Source: Cristatella mucedo (taxonomy: Eukaryota; Bryozoa; Phylactolaemata; Cristatellidae). Taken from it: a stretch of DNA of 64,000 nt. The notes beneath the pieces are model-generated. The model was given only the letters and a program-made list of their open reading frames with translations, was not told the origin of the DNA and did no database searches. Both the position numbers and the translations under genes were made by a program. The stretch lies in assembly GCA_009760855.2 (NCBI GenBank), contig WPIO01000145.1, forward strand, positions 645,001-709,000, given 5' to 3'. Shown here in pieces: positions 22,760 through 34,925 of the stretch (position 1 is the stretch's first letter; each line of letters begins with the position of its first letter).

Positions 22760-24999
22760 ACAGCACCTGCTCACGTCGCATTAATCGTCCTTTATGCGCT
22801 TGTGAATTCTGAAATTGAGCATGCCATCGCTAAGCAGTTTACAGTCTTCCTTTCGAGATCTCACCCACCGCCAATTCTAAGGCCTCGTGGCACAGTCGGA
22901 GCACGAAGGCCATTTGTTCTTTCGAGCCGCAACTGCCAGACAGAGAGCAGTTATGGAATGACAGAGAAAGACTGGCAGTCAGAAAAAAAGACTGACAGAC
23001 AGAGAAAGAAAGAGAAAGAAAGAGACACACAGACCAATGATACAGTATGATGTTGCTTTGTGGAGCCATTTGCAATCACACTTAACATAGTGCCACGCAG
23101 CCAAGCGAGGACGCTCATTGTGGCGTTCAAAAAAATCTCAAGAATCACCCGGGTGCTTTTATTAGCACTCTGCACTAACCAAATAGGATGGGCACAGCCT
23201 TTTCATCGGTCCCATGTTCTGTGAGCTGAATGAGCAAGTCCACACTGGTGCCGCGCCGCCAATGTCATCCGATGTCTTCCCTCCGCCACCCGACACGTCG
23301 GACTATCAACCTCTACTACCTCAACTTACTTCTTGCCGATTTAAACGAACGTAACAACAATTTTAATTTCAAATTGACAGTCGCTAGACGATCCTTTCAA
23401 AGCTTTTCAATGTTACAATATTTTCTAGTGCTTCAACTATCGTTGTCGAAGTTTTGAAAAATTTTCTTGCCATGAACGTGTGGTAGATGGACAAACGTAG
23501 CCTGCGGGTTGAATGCATCTGCTTACTTTGTTTATGAAATAGATGTAGCATCAGTCAGTAAAATAATAAATTAGAATGAAGCAAAATACTTTAAAAATAA
23601 ATAGCGTTAAGTGGAATTTCTTTTTAAAATTATTCAACATGTCTCCATAATGATATTTTGCCATTGCATTTCTTACTTTACCCCAAAAAGCTGTTCACAG
23701 CTTAGTTAATTCGTAACTAACTTAACTACTATTCTAATTTCTTATTCCGATATAACCAGGTCTCTCAGAACAATAAATTAGCTACCATTTTTATCACAGT
23801 CGAGACTGTGTGAAAGAAGTGATAGAAGTCTTTGCTTCACACTTATAGCTATTAATTCTACGTTATTGACTTCCTTAACTGTTCTATCGCCTCTTATATG
23901 CTTCTAATGTACGTTTGTCTCCTATGATGCAGTCTTTTAGCAAGCCCGTGCACACTGAAAAGCCATCCGAGATTTAAGTTCGGCAGCACTAACTCTTTAG
24001 TCCAATATTTGCTCAGTCTGTGAGGCTTTGTGGAGTTATAGTCAGAAATACAACACTAATCAATGCAAAAACGTCATGCATTTTTTCAAGGGCTATGTAC
24101 TGTGTCTAAGGCTCCAACATTGCGTAGCTCATGAGGAATAGACCGAGGCGCCACGAGACCAATGCTGGTGTAACTGGCACCCCGAAGCACGACTGAGCAA
24201 TCGAATAAGAAACATCCAACGCATGCATGTACGCAGCAGACGCCGCAAAACAATCTCGATCAGTAATGGTCACACCTCAGCCATCAACTCGATGCATATG
24301 AGAATGTCTTTCCTACTCAGCTTCACACATTCAACTACCTAGTACATATAGGAAACTATTTGGCTTATACAGTGATACGAAATATCGAGCCGATCGGACG
24401 ATGACGCACGGAGTTCTTAACATACATAATACGCGAACGATGAGCTAATGCCGTCTGGCTGAAACTGTATAGCTCACGCTCAGCGCTTGGACTCACCGAC
24501 CTGCAGGCAGTTGTTTCAAGAGAGCGACTGTGGTCAGGTCTATGCAATCTATAATGGCCAGGTCGTAAGTCATACAATAATCGCGTACATGCATAATCAT
24601 GCATTTCGCTACTCATAAGCATAGGCCTATGGCGACTATCTCACAAGCGGCTCTCAGTTATAATTCAGTGGCCGAGCTCAAAGCTCATATTCGCGGTTAA
24701 GCGGTCAAGCTCGTAGCTCATAATTACACGGCATTGCAATATCGAGGAGCAGTATCTGAAAAGTGCCGCTGCAGTAGAGTAAGCAAATTATATAACAGCG
24801 AAAGCGAACGGCGGCTGTCATGAGAAGGGATGCCATAAGTGGCAGGGCAGAATGAAAGACGTCGGCATCACGTCAATAGCTGTAATGGTAAGTTGCTTAA
24901 TTTTTACAAGGTGAAATCCAAAAACTTATTTCACCAAGAGATTTCGAGGAGTCTGACGAGCAGCTTAATTCTTCGCGAAATTTGAAGACCCAAAGCTAA
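22760..24999. other. Older repeated sequence of the duplicated unit
   Basis: Parts match 34450-35380, and 22757-22960 also resembles 21500-21880, so some of it is itself repetitive. No coding sequence was recognised. Confidence 0.45.
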
Positions 25000-25026
25000 T
25001 GGGAACATTTAGAATCCTGCTTTTAG

Positions 25027-25092
25027 GCTCCAGAAGCTGTAGTCAGGCCACTTCTCAAGAAAGCGACACTATTATTATTATTGTTATTATAA
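25027..25092 (+). mobile_element. L2 short internal fragment
   Basis: GAAGCTGTAGTCAGGCCACT and the following bases match the L2 segment at 49341-49380; it is followed by ATT repeats. Confidence 0.6.
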
Positions 25093-25799
25093 GCCTCCAG
25101 GAGGAGGCCTTGCGAGCAATCGGAGCGATCGGTCACGATCAGAGAGCCCAGGACTATGTTCGAGTCGGTTGACATTTTGCCTTTTCCTCCTGCTCCCTGC
25201 CCTCCACCGCCGAGGCCCTACGGCAAGTATTCGGCGCGAAATCGCTTCTCCTAATAGCGGCATGCTGCCCTGTCGTTCTATAAGCTTAACTCATGCATTG
25301 CAAGTACTGCCTGCAGGCTGCACTCACGTCGCTCTTACTTAAGGCTCGTAGGTTATTAATAAGTGAGATCTCCGTACGATCGCCTGCAGGCAGGTCGTGT
25401 GGAAGCGAAACCATTTCGCATGCTTTCTCTTTGATTAGCGGTTATTATAACGTCAGTGGGGAAATGAAATTACAGCTGCCGGCTTAGCAAACCATCAGAC
25501 CCAAACATAAAATTTACGGGATATAGTGGCAAGTCCTTTCTCTGTCTATGCACCATTGGACGGCTGTAGAATAGCGTACAAAATCCGGATAGTTCCCCCA
25601 GTGTCACCATCATCGTCACCAGGTCATCGACTGAAAGCCGATCAGTCGCTGGTCCGCCTCTGAAAGCTCTCCAGCGTCGCAACCCTTGGTATCCGTGGCT
25701 TTGTATCTACGATGTGCAGACGAAGTAAATACACAGAGCATAGATATTGAGCATAGGTAAATACACTGAGCATTGTCACAAGGCTAAGCATGGTACCGC

Positions 25800-26216
25800 T
25801 AGCTTTCGGACTCTAACAGTTTAACTATATCTCGCACGAACCTCAAATCCTTTGGAGACCGCGCCTTTAATTCGTATGCTCCCAATGCCTGGAACTCACT
25901 CCCGACCTGCGTCACGACATCTCTTGACTTGTCCACATTAAAAAGAAACTATACACGCATCTATTTATAGAAGCATTCAGTGGTTCCCTGTGATTTGTGC
26001 TTTATGTGCTTATGCGTGCTGATACTGTGCATGCTGCCACTAACCACACTTGCATGCTGACCCTGTGCACGTCACCCCTAACCGTGTTACTCTTGTTGTT
26101 TATTGAACATGCTTCCACTAGCCATTCGATGGTACTTCCTTTACAGCAATTCTAAAGCACCTAGAAAGAGATTGAGTTTTCTGAGGGCGCTTTATCAAAT
26201 GTATTATTATTATTAT
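25800..26216 (+). mobile_element. L2-A LINE 3' fragment
   Basis: End of ORF2 (RTNLKSFGDRAFNSYAPNAW), full UTR, tail GCACCTAGAAAGAGATTGAG and ATT repeats. Confidence 0.88.
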
Positions 26217-28872
26217 GTCTCTGTAGCCACAGCAGTCGCAGATGGAACTTTGAGACTATGGGGCGTGTTATGCGGAGGTTTTCTCCGGGAAGAAACATTT
26301 CGTCGCAAAATCTCCGTCAATCAATCGCCGGGAGGGCTAGAATTCTTCAATGAGCGCTGGAAGGTGCCGTCACCCGAAACGGAGCCTAGTGGAGCACAAA
26401 TCTAACGAAAGCTGCGCACGTGACCTGCCCACGCTCAAGCGAAACAATGAGGATTAATAAACGGGCCCATAGTAAGGATGTCAGAAGTCTGGAGAGCAGA
26501 GACACGGCCGAACGAGGAGACGTAGCGCGGAGTATTAGGAGCAGCCGCGTCTTGTCGCCAAGGTCACTGCCCGACGAGCCCAACGAGCCGGCGAGCCGGC
26601 GAGCTTCCTTGGAACAGCGCCAAGTTTGCTGCGAACGTTTGGCAAGCGAGAAGTCATAACAACGCGGTGAGTGACCTCATTTTAGCTATACTTGACTAGA
26701 GAAGTAAGAAGAAATTTTCACTGAATGAAAGCAAGTGATCACCAATAAAGAGGCTCTTTCGTGTTGATTGTTCGTTTGATGACAGCTCATCGTGCGGCTA
26801 CTGAAATCCTGAGCGACGTAGCGGAATACCTTAAGGCCAACTTCTCTAATTACTAGCCGCTATCATGTCCCGCCAGGATGGGATAATAGAGATGGTTATA
26901 AATGGAAAATATGCTGGCTACTGTTTTTGCGGGAGAGATCTTGAACAGCTTTAGCTCTCCCTCCCCATAGAATGTCAGACTCGAAGGTGGGCCGCTAACA
27001 GCTTGGCGCGCAGATGGACTTAGCAGTTCATCCAGTATAACAATCCTTGTCTAGACATAGACAGAGTCACTTCCTGGGGTTAAAGCTATTTATGCCTCTA
27101 CCGGTAGCCCTTGTCAATGTAGCTCTTAATTACTACCTTAATTAATTCACTTCCTAAGTAGCTTTATCCTGTTGTTTAGATCTAATGGTAAGCCTTATAA
27201 GACATCCAAGCCTTTAGAATATTTATTGATAATAACATGACAGTAAAGACTGTGCAATAGCTCAAAGTTTGCTTTACAGATCAATGAAGCGCTTCAAAGT
27301 TCTTCTGACTAATTTCTATAATTCCAAAAAAGTGTAGCAGCTGTTGCGCACTAGGTGGGCAGTCGTGGTGGATGCAGCTGAACTTTTAATCGATTACAAA
27401 CTTGCAAATAAATCCGGAGCCTATAGCTTGATATGTTAGCGGAGAATAAAAATGGCTGCTCAGCAAGCCCATTTGGTTGCTGCATAATGAGACTAGCTGA
27501 TAGACAGCTTGGGGAAAACCGCCTCTCTTAGAGAGTGGCGAATGACTCAGCTGCATCAACAATGGAGCACTTCGTAACGAATGAACGCACGCGACTGTCG
27601 TCAACGGGAACACGCCAGCGGCTACTCATTAGAAAAAAGACGCCAAACAATATTTGCGAAAGCCTCGAAGCGGCTAGCATCCAGCCTTACCAGCAGGTAA
27701 ATGACAAGGACAAGGCTGAGTATGCGAGCGCATGTACTGCAGGCGCACCGTCGGGAAGCATTTCGAGTATTGTCTGGCAGCCTATCTCGAAAGTTCTGTG
27801 CTTGGCGAATGATTACGTGCAAGCTGCACATGACCGGTCGTCTGCCTAGCTGCCGATGACAATCCGGTTCGCTAGTCCTAACTTTTCTAGCATCCAGAAG
27901 TAAGGTAGACAGTTCGTGCTCGAGAAATTGCAGGCAGAATGAAATGAGAGCTCAGTTTTCCACAGTTTCTGCGTTTTATTTAGCACGAATTTCGCACTCT
28001 CGCGCGCGCGCGACAGAGAGCTCGGGGATTTGATGGCATGCACGTTTCCCGTTTCCCGGCTCCAGGTCATACCGGCGGAGCTACAATAAACAATATGGTG
28101 AAAGCATGATCAGAGGTATATGTTTCGTCCCTTCATAGAGAAAACTATTTGCATTTTAACCCCAAATCTAGAACACCTACTTATTTCTAGACCCTGTTGA
28201 GCAGTCCTTTTTGTATCGCTTCTGAGTAAATAGAAGTTAATTTAGATTCATTAGCTGTTTTGTCTGAATAAATGTAAACCAAAAGACCCGAATTTTTGTC
28301 GATTTTTTCATAGTAAATTGGTTAATTACTAGTTAGTCACTGTCCTGTTTACAAAAGGGTAGTTAGTAGGGAATAGTGGCTATTTGGTTCTTAGACGAAC
28401 GAACAATTGGGAAATAACACTTACAATTCAGGGGCAAAATTTATGTAACAAAGTGATTGGACTGGTTTGCGTTACAGAATTATTTTGATAATGATCAAAA
28501 GTTTAATCTTGTGTGAACTTAAATAACTTCAAACTGAGCGTGATCTCAGTCGAAAGCACTTGTGGCTCACAAAAGAAAGCAAGCCAACAAGTTCATATGG
28601 CAATGTCGTGAAACACGTGTTTTTGAGACCGGCAGCATCTACTAAAAGTGTGATGCAACCGCAATGAACTTCTTCTTTCGAGGTTTCGGGCGGTTCCAAG
28701 ACCTACAACGGACAACCGCACTTAGAACCAGCTCCTAAGCTCCAAGCCTCGCCAATGAACCTCAGCAGGCAGTACTGAGTCGCGATGCATATTTTCATGC
28801 GGCAGCACTCGCAAGTTAGATTGCTGTCGCTTCGAAGACCCAACCTTGAACTTGACGCACGAATCGCGAGCT
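26217..28872. other. Unassigned; possible plus-strand 5' exon
   Basis: 26420-26665 is CpG-rich and ends in a strong donor (GCGGTGAGTG). Nothing downstream on the plus strand could be identified as its gene. Confidence 0.35.
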
Positions 28873-29895
28873 CGTGTAATGTAATTTATCTTCGTCTCCA
28901 ACTGCAACTCCACAAAGCCACGAAGACCATTAACTATATGGGTGTTACGCAGGAGAGTTTTGCATAGCAAACTCGCACCCTAAGCGGCTTTCGGTACGCA
29001 TTCGGTAGCCAACAGCCTTAATCTCATGCAACAACAAAAAAGTTGAGAACCATAGCTGGGTTAGGAAACCAATTGAGGAAGCGAGTAGCATGGAAGTACC
29101 AGTTTAGGACGGCTGGAAAGAATGTGCCCTAGTCGGCAGCAGGAGAGAAGTTGCCGGAGCGTAAGAATTGGGGAAGCGAGTTCCCCTGTCTAGGACCTGC
29201 AGAGCAAAAGCTTCTGTCGCCAGCAGTCTTTAAACTGAGCAGTGAAATAGCTAATTTATTGTCCGTACAGGACCTGAGGGCACGAGGAGGCTGAAACTGC
29301 TGCAGCGATTCAGCTAGGTATGGAGGAGCCAAGCCGTGGCGGGCCTTGTGGGTCAGTGTAAGAACTTGGCTCTGTGTCCGTTGATCAACTGGCAGCCATC
29401 CTAGCTCTTTTAGTAGAGGAGACATTTGGTCAGACCTCTGGGATTTGAAGACTAGCCTCGCAGCCATATTCATAGCCAGCTGCAGAGGCCCTAGTTGCTT
29501 TTTGCGGAATCCCAGCCAAAAGGTAATTACATTAGCCCTAGCCGAGACAGAACCAAGGAGCAAGTTAAATATTTTGAAAGCCGCCTTGGAAGATAGATCA
29601 TAGTCCTAGCTTTGAATCGAACGCGATGGCTAATTATGGAAGCAGTCTCCTTCAAGAAGCTTTCACAATTTAGGCAGCTGTCGAAGACGACACCTAAATT
29701 CCGAGCACAAGGTGATGATCGCACAAAAGCATTACCTATTAGAAGAGCAAAACCTTCCAGTCGAGCCACAACACTCCCGGGGTATCCTACGAGCAATAGT
29801 TTGGTTTTATGATTGTTTAGTTTATGGAAATTAGCCGCAATCCAGGATCGAATGGCTGCAAGGCAAGTATTCAGTTTATCAGTCACTGCAGCTGA
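28873..29895 (-). mobile_element. L2-B LINE fragment (RT to 3' end)
   Basis: Minus strand: IRSWIAANFHKLNNHKTKLL, NLGVVFDSCLNCESF, LGPLQLAMNMAARLVF, ELGWLPVDQR and GLAPPYLAESLQQFQPPRAL belong to L2 RT but are clearly distinct from family A. The 3' UTR has GCTACCGAATGCGTACCGAA and ends in ATTACATTAC. Frameshifts split the ORF. Confidence 0.87.
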
Positions 29896-29950
29896 TTACG
29901 TCTTTTCAAGCGTAAAATAACAAAACACGTACACCAGAGCTTCATTATCG

Positions 29951-29956
29951 TTTATT
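29951..29956 (-). terminator. Candidate poly(A) signal of exonuclease copy b
   Basis: AATAAA on the minus strand, about 246 bases downstream of the copy b stop codon. Position and motif are plausible; no transcript evidence. Confidence 0.4.
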
Positions 29957-30201
29957 ACGAATATAGACAGACACGGCTGTGCTTTCATAATTTCTAGAAG
30001 TGCACTGACAGAAAAACGTTAGTGGTGAGAAAATGATTGCACGGGATATCAGGTAGAAAAAAATATATACATGTATACAACAAATGAGTGCAAGTTATTT
30101 TAGTTCCTTGTATTGTACCACCGTCGTTTAAGGGACAAAGCAGTCTTTCGATGCTACCAACTTTACACAGTTGTAATTGTCACTCTATACCGACGCAACA
30201 T

Positions 30202-30593
30202 TCAACTGTACTCCTCTCTGGCGTCAACCATGTTGCAGACGACGCATTTTGATCCGCGTATTTCAGTTCGATTGAACCACCGCTTGCAGCCGCCACATTC
30301 AGTGTCAGCACAAGCAAATTCGACCACTTGGTCGCCACGCATTTCCGGTATGATTCTCAGTGGAAGGAGTGGGTTGCTCTCGTACTTGCTGAACAGCCTA
30401 TGAGGCAGCGCTCGCTTACACTCGACGTAGTTCTTGGACGCTTCCGCCCAGCGCTTCATTGTCGAGGGTTTATTGCCACGAAATATCTGGCTGTCAAAGT
30501 AGTTGTACAGTTCCAAAAAGTATAGCACGTCATTCGCACAGTATTCCAGCAATCGTCCGCGAATGGGTCGCTTTCTCCACACGGCAGGATCTT
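30202..30593 (-). CDS. Exonuclease copy b, exon 2
   Basis: Begins after tttgttttcag and encodes [20 protein letters not shown] through the CVVC motif, stopping at TGA 30202. It is clearly diverged from exon 2 of copy a across its whole length. Confidence 0.87.
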
Positions 30594-31955
30594 CTGAAAA
30601 CAAAACGATGCACTCGTGCGTCACACAGCGTCGATCGCAGCCTGTATAGCAGGATCTTCGGAAAAATAAACTCGTTCACGAGCCCTGGGTGTAAGCAGTC
30701 AACAGGAAACATCGCTGTGAGTTAAACACGATGGAAAATCCACATCAGACAAGCGACGAGGTAACGAGTGGCAAATGATGGGCCACAAATTATGACCTGG
30801 GCTATCATCTGCTGTGATCCTGAAAACTTTAAGCGCCATAGTGTTTGCAAGACATTGTCCTCGAATTTGAGCGATTGTATTTCGTCAGCCAGAAAACTCT
30901 CCGCCTTGTTGCAGTGGGACCCTTAGGAGAGAGCCAATTGCTACTTTTTGAACTTGAAGTGGCCAAGTGCGTGCACCGGGAGGAGAGAATTTTAAAATGC
31001 TGCCACCAACATGCAGCGTCACCAAAATTCGTCCTCACCCCTGAGTAAGTTGCACACATAGTTTTCTGTTTAGCTGTTCCCCTTTCTCTCGCTCGCTTTC
31101 TCGCTCTCTTATTCTTTCTCGGGCAGCCAGTAGCTCTGATGCGACCGTGCTCGCGGTAGTAGCAAGGTCGCATCAGAGCACTTCCTGTGTAGCCAAGCCC
31201 CCACCACCCGGTAGGCGATGGGTCGGACGAGCTTCAGTGAAGTGGAAGGCTCCATAGCTGCTGGCTAGTTCGCTAGACACTTTCCCTGTGCCACCGAAAG
31301 ACCGCTGGACGCCTTGAGTGAATTCTGCTAAGTGACGGTTGCTTTCATAAAAACCATTAAGCGACTGCATTTTCTTCTACTAACCAAGCTCCTGTCGAGT
31401 CGACGAGCATGCATGTGAATGTATGAGTGTTTGAACAGTTAGACTTATTTTTAGCAAGAGCCTGAACGCCTCCTCCAGATTGCATCGCGATGCTTGGGGA
31501 AATGATAATCTATATTGTGGTCTGTCTCAATCTCAGTGGTCACATGTAAAGCTTAGTAGGACCCAGATCCAAGTTTAATTTCCGGCTGTCATGACTTGAA
31601 TGTCCCATGTTTTGGGCTTGCATGCTGTAAAGCATCGGTGTCACATCGGTTCTCCAGAATTGATCCCCCACCGATGTGACACTTGGGTCTGCTTACCGTT
31701 GCTCGGTCTTGCCGTTAGAAGGATGACACGTGGAGGTAGAAATGACTTCCGGTGGCGCTCTGGTCGGCAGTCATTTCTACTTTATTTCAGGGGCAGCGAG
31801 TAGAGCTAGTAATAACACATTTGTATAGCGCCCGCAGATAACTTAACCTCTTTCTAGGCACTACATATGCTGCACAGGAAGCAAGTTCGAACGCTTAGTG
31901 GTAGTAGTGTAGCGGCTTTCTCAGCCACAAGGCCACGCGACCCGACCGCACAGCT

Positions 31956-32017
<62 letters not shown>

Positions 32018-33388
32018 GCACGCACGCGCGCGCGCGCGAGCACACACACACAGACACGCGCGCGAGCACACACACACAGACACGCGCGCACACACACAAC
32101 TGCAGCCATAAGCAAAAAGCCACACAGCCCCACAACCACACGGTGACCGCTCGGACGCATACGCAATCATTTGTCCTGGTCGAAACTATTTACAACCGCA
32201 GCCATTCACGGCAGCACCCATTTACTGCCATAGCCATTTACGACCACAGCCATTTACGGCCGAAACCATTTACGGCCATAGCCATTAACTGTCGCAGCCA
32301 TTTAAAGCTCGAAGCCACCCACGACCGAAGCCGAAACCTCCAGGTAATTCTACTTTCGCAGCTCTTTCATGCCTAACACGGCAAGGATTGCTGAGCCCAG
32401 GGAAAACCGGGTGCTCCTTTCCCAAACGGGCGTGGCCTAATTTTCGTTCGGTCACTTAACGTTGGCATACGTCCAAGCTTCTGCTTCGATTGCGGTATAC
32501 CCCTGAGTCAGTTTAACAATGAGAGGCAGGGGGAATTCCCATACCGACCGATTGCATCCCATAGAATACAATGAATGGCCGAAGCCGTCATTGTAGCGCA
32601 CCCACCCAATTTCATGCCATAGTGCCTTCCAAGCTCTCATGTAAATGGGCTGCGAAGACGCTAGCCGCTCCACCGAAATTCACATTACTCCACCACAAAT
32701 CCACCAGAATTCGTGGACGAGATGTTTCAATTTGGATTTCGCATTAAAATACGGCCAGGTGCACCCGTGAAAGTCTCCCCACAGTCTCGGCAAGGCGTGT
32801 AGATGGTCAAGATATACATATGCTTAGCTACATTTCAGGTGGGTGGGACGAACGAAACGGTGTCGACCGGTGAGGTAGGCTCGCGACACGGCTGAGCGGA
32901 TGATTCTTACCTACGAATACAACCTTGACATCCTCTTTGAGCTGCGTACCTCCGTAGCCAACCACGTACTTAGTCAACGCTTTGCCGAGCCCCATGATGA
33001 GCCGATTAAAGCTCGGCCTGATGATGTATCCCAGCAGCTGGAGGTCCCTGACACCATCGAGGCGCACACCGTATTGATGCTGCAGTGCGTCGGCGTCGTT
33101 TCGGCAGTCGTACATGAGCTTCAAGACGTCCTGCCTCTCCAGCAGCTCCCTCAAGCCGTTGTCAAATAGCCAGCTGCCCAGCGTGACGACGTCGAATAGG
33201 TACACCGCGTTGCCGCCGGCGGCCGGGGGTGGCAGAAAGCGGCGAATCTGTACGATGCACAGCTCCCCTCTGCGAGACAGGTCGACCCCCTCGCAATCCA
33301 GGCCGATCATAGTGCTCGCTCGAAGCTCTTTAATGGCCTCGGCGGCTTGTTCTCTATCGTCGACGAGTACGTAGCTTCGAGAAGCCAT
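30202..33388 (-). CDS. EXD1-like DEDDy 3'-5' exonuclease, copy b (2 exons, intact zinc knuckle)
   Basis: Exon 1 is 33388-32911 (donor GTAAGA) and exon 2 is 30593-30202 (acceptor tttgttttcag), giving 289 residues with a 2317-bp intron. It carries the same DEDDy set as copy a: D31/E33, D98, D115, Y177/D181. The C-terminal tail is complete, with CGGC at 259-262 and CVVC at 276-279 around KRWFNRTE, a four-cysteine zinc-knuckle-like end. This domain order (RNase D-like exonuclease then short Zn ribbon) fits EXD1-like proteins of invertebrates. There is no signal peptide or membrane segment. An AATAAA (29951-29956 on this strand) lies about 250 bases past the stop. It is the less rearranged of the two tandem paralogues. 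The substrate cannot be read from the sequence. Confidence 0.87.
31133..31179. repeat. Perfect 14-bp hairpin, 19-nt loop
   Basis: GCTCTGATGCGACC (31133-31146) and its exact reverse complement (31166-31179). In the intron of exonuclease copy b; absent from the matching part of copy a. Confidence 0.9.
31638..31682. repeat. Perfect 13-bp hairpin, 19-nt loop
   Basis: GTGTCACATCGGT (31638-31650) and its exact reverse complement (31670-31682), about 500 bases from the other hairpin. Confidence 0.9.
31808..31885 (-). mobile_element. L2-A tail fragment in the copy b intron
   Basis: Minus strand tail AGTGCCTAGAAAGAGGTTAA then GCGGGCGCTATACAAATGTG. Confidence 0.78.
31957..32098 (+). repeat. (CA)n with CG interruptions, copy b intron
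   Basis: CA repeats followed by CACG, CGCG and CACACAGACACG blocks. Confidence 0.96.
32190..32340 (+). repeat. 16-bp minisatellite, about 9 units
   Basis: Units close to CAGCCATTTACGGCCA recur at 16-17 bp spacing. The related place in the copy a intron (16860-17000) has a few scattered GCCAT...CGGCCA-like words but no regular array. Confidence 0.85.
32911..33388 (-). CDS. Exonuclease copy b, exon 1
   Basis: 478 bp. Between 33024 and 33388 it differs from copy a at a single silent position (33355, Arg codon). Between 32911 and 33015 it differs at 18 of 105 positions. Confidence 0.88.
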
Positions 33389-34263
33389 CTCCCGTCTCCT
33401 GCCAACGGCGACAAGCCAATAAGCAGTGCGTATACCTTTTCGCAGCGAGTTACACCGTCACTGTGCTCTCACTCCGCATGCTGTGAGGCTTGAAGAGACT
33501 AAGAGCGGGTAAGGTCGGGCTCGCAGAGGGCGCTGCTGCGATGACTAGGTCGCAAGTTGCCCGCTGACCCCGGCTGGAGTTACGCCAATTAGTGCAACCA
33601 GGAAGCTCTTCCTTTGAAGCGTCGCTAGCCTCCGGCTCCCCGCGGCTGACTACTTGTATTTACTCTCCTGCGGCATGTTACCGTATCGATTAGAGGACTC
33701 CTACATCGATCCACGCTTTGGTGCAGCACTCAGTCGGAGCAAGGACAGTCGTCTGCGTCTCTTGGCGATCTAAGCTGTCTTTGACTTCTACAGTCTCACC
33801 GTAAGACCATATGGGCAAGGCCAGGAGGGCACATCTCTTCCACAGCGTAGGTAGTGCCAATTCAAGTTACAGCTCAGAGTGGATCCGACTGCCTTCCAAA
33901 ATAGCGGTACCCGAGAAACAGGCCGGGACACAATTCCCATTTCGGTATTACCACCGGGGGACCGCACCGATACTAGTGACGCGCGGCCGTGTACCTCCCG
34001 TGCTGTCTGCCCATAAGTGACAAAAGCAGGACACAGCATCAACTTTCGCCGCTCCTGCGGCCGGCGGCGCTCAAGGCCAAGGTTTGATGGCAAGCTAACC
34101 GTACATGCTAGTATCGCCACTTTGCAAATACATGCCAATCACAAGCCTATAGTGCACGCCCTGTAGGAACAGGGCGCCCAATTCCTATCCTACTGGAGCC
34201 CGGAACCCACTATCGACTGACAGCAAGGCATCCCCAGACTTGGTAAAAGTAATAACAATAATT

Positions 34264-34425
34264 TCAGCTGATTTAACAGCCTCATTTGTACCGCGGCAGA
34301 AGAGCATCGTCGGCTACCGCCACCGCCTGCAGTCGGCAATAAAGAATGCTCCAACCGCAGGATTCGAACCCAAGACCTCGGATATGAAGAGCGAGCACGA
34401 TGCCTCCTGGGCTACCGCGTTCTGA
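34264..34425 (-). mobile_element. SINE-A, shared with the duplicate segment
   Basis: B-box GGGTTCGAATCCTGC and 3' end TTAAATCAGCTGAAA on the minus strand. Same flanks as the 22580-22700 copy. Confidence 0.82.
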
Positions 34426-34562
34426 CATTTCACGTGAACTGAAACCCGCCTGTTCGTAACAGCACCTGCCCACACCGTATCAATCGTCCTTTATGTGCGC
34501 GTGAATGTTAAAATTGTGCACGCCACCACTTAGCAGCCTGCAGTCTCCCTTCCCAGCACATT

Positions 34563-34925
34563 TACAGTACCTGTAATGTAATGTAATGTATCTCCGTCAG
34601 TAACTCCACAAAGTCATAAAGATCATGTGGGTGTTACGCAGGAGAGTTTTGTATAGCGCACTCACAGCCTAAGCGGCTTTCGGTACGCATTCGGTAGCCA
34701 AAAGACTTCGTCTCACGCAACAAAGAGAAAGTGGGAAGCATAGCAGAGTTAGGAGAGCAGTTGAGGTAGTGAGTAGCATAGAAGTAGCAGTTCAGGACCA
34801 CTGAAAAAGATGTGCCATAGTCGGCAGTCGTACCTGTAGACAGAGAATCCGTCCTCCTATGGCTCTACACAAACTTCCCACCTTAATCACTACTATCCAC
34901 ACGCAATAGGCTTTGTAATGCCAGC
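34563..34925 (-). mobile_element. L2-B LINE 3' end, specific to the copy b segment
   Basis: Minus strand UTR GCTACCGAATGCGTACCGAA, GCGCTATACAAAACTCTCCT, and tail ACATTACATTACATTACAGG. The sequence on either side matches the uninterrupted sequence near 22850-22870, so it arrived after the segmental duplication. Confidence 0.85.

Larger units (their letters stand above)
15700..24000. repeat. Segmental duplication, distal unit (with exonuclease copy a)
   Basis: Collinear matches to 30200-35400: exon 2, intron parts (16500-16640 with 30960-31130), exon 1, upstream flank (20640-20800 with 33560-33690), 22441-22920 with 34146-35000, and 23440-23960 with 35040-35380. The unit is expanded by L2 and SINE insertions. 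Confidence 0.85.

Noticed and set aside
32190..32340. CRISPR-like array
   Set aside because: 16-bp contiguous units with no unique spacers, in a eukaryotic intron; a minisatellite.
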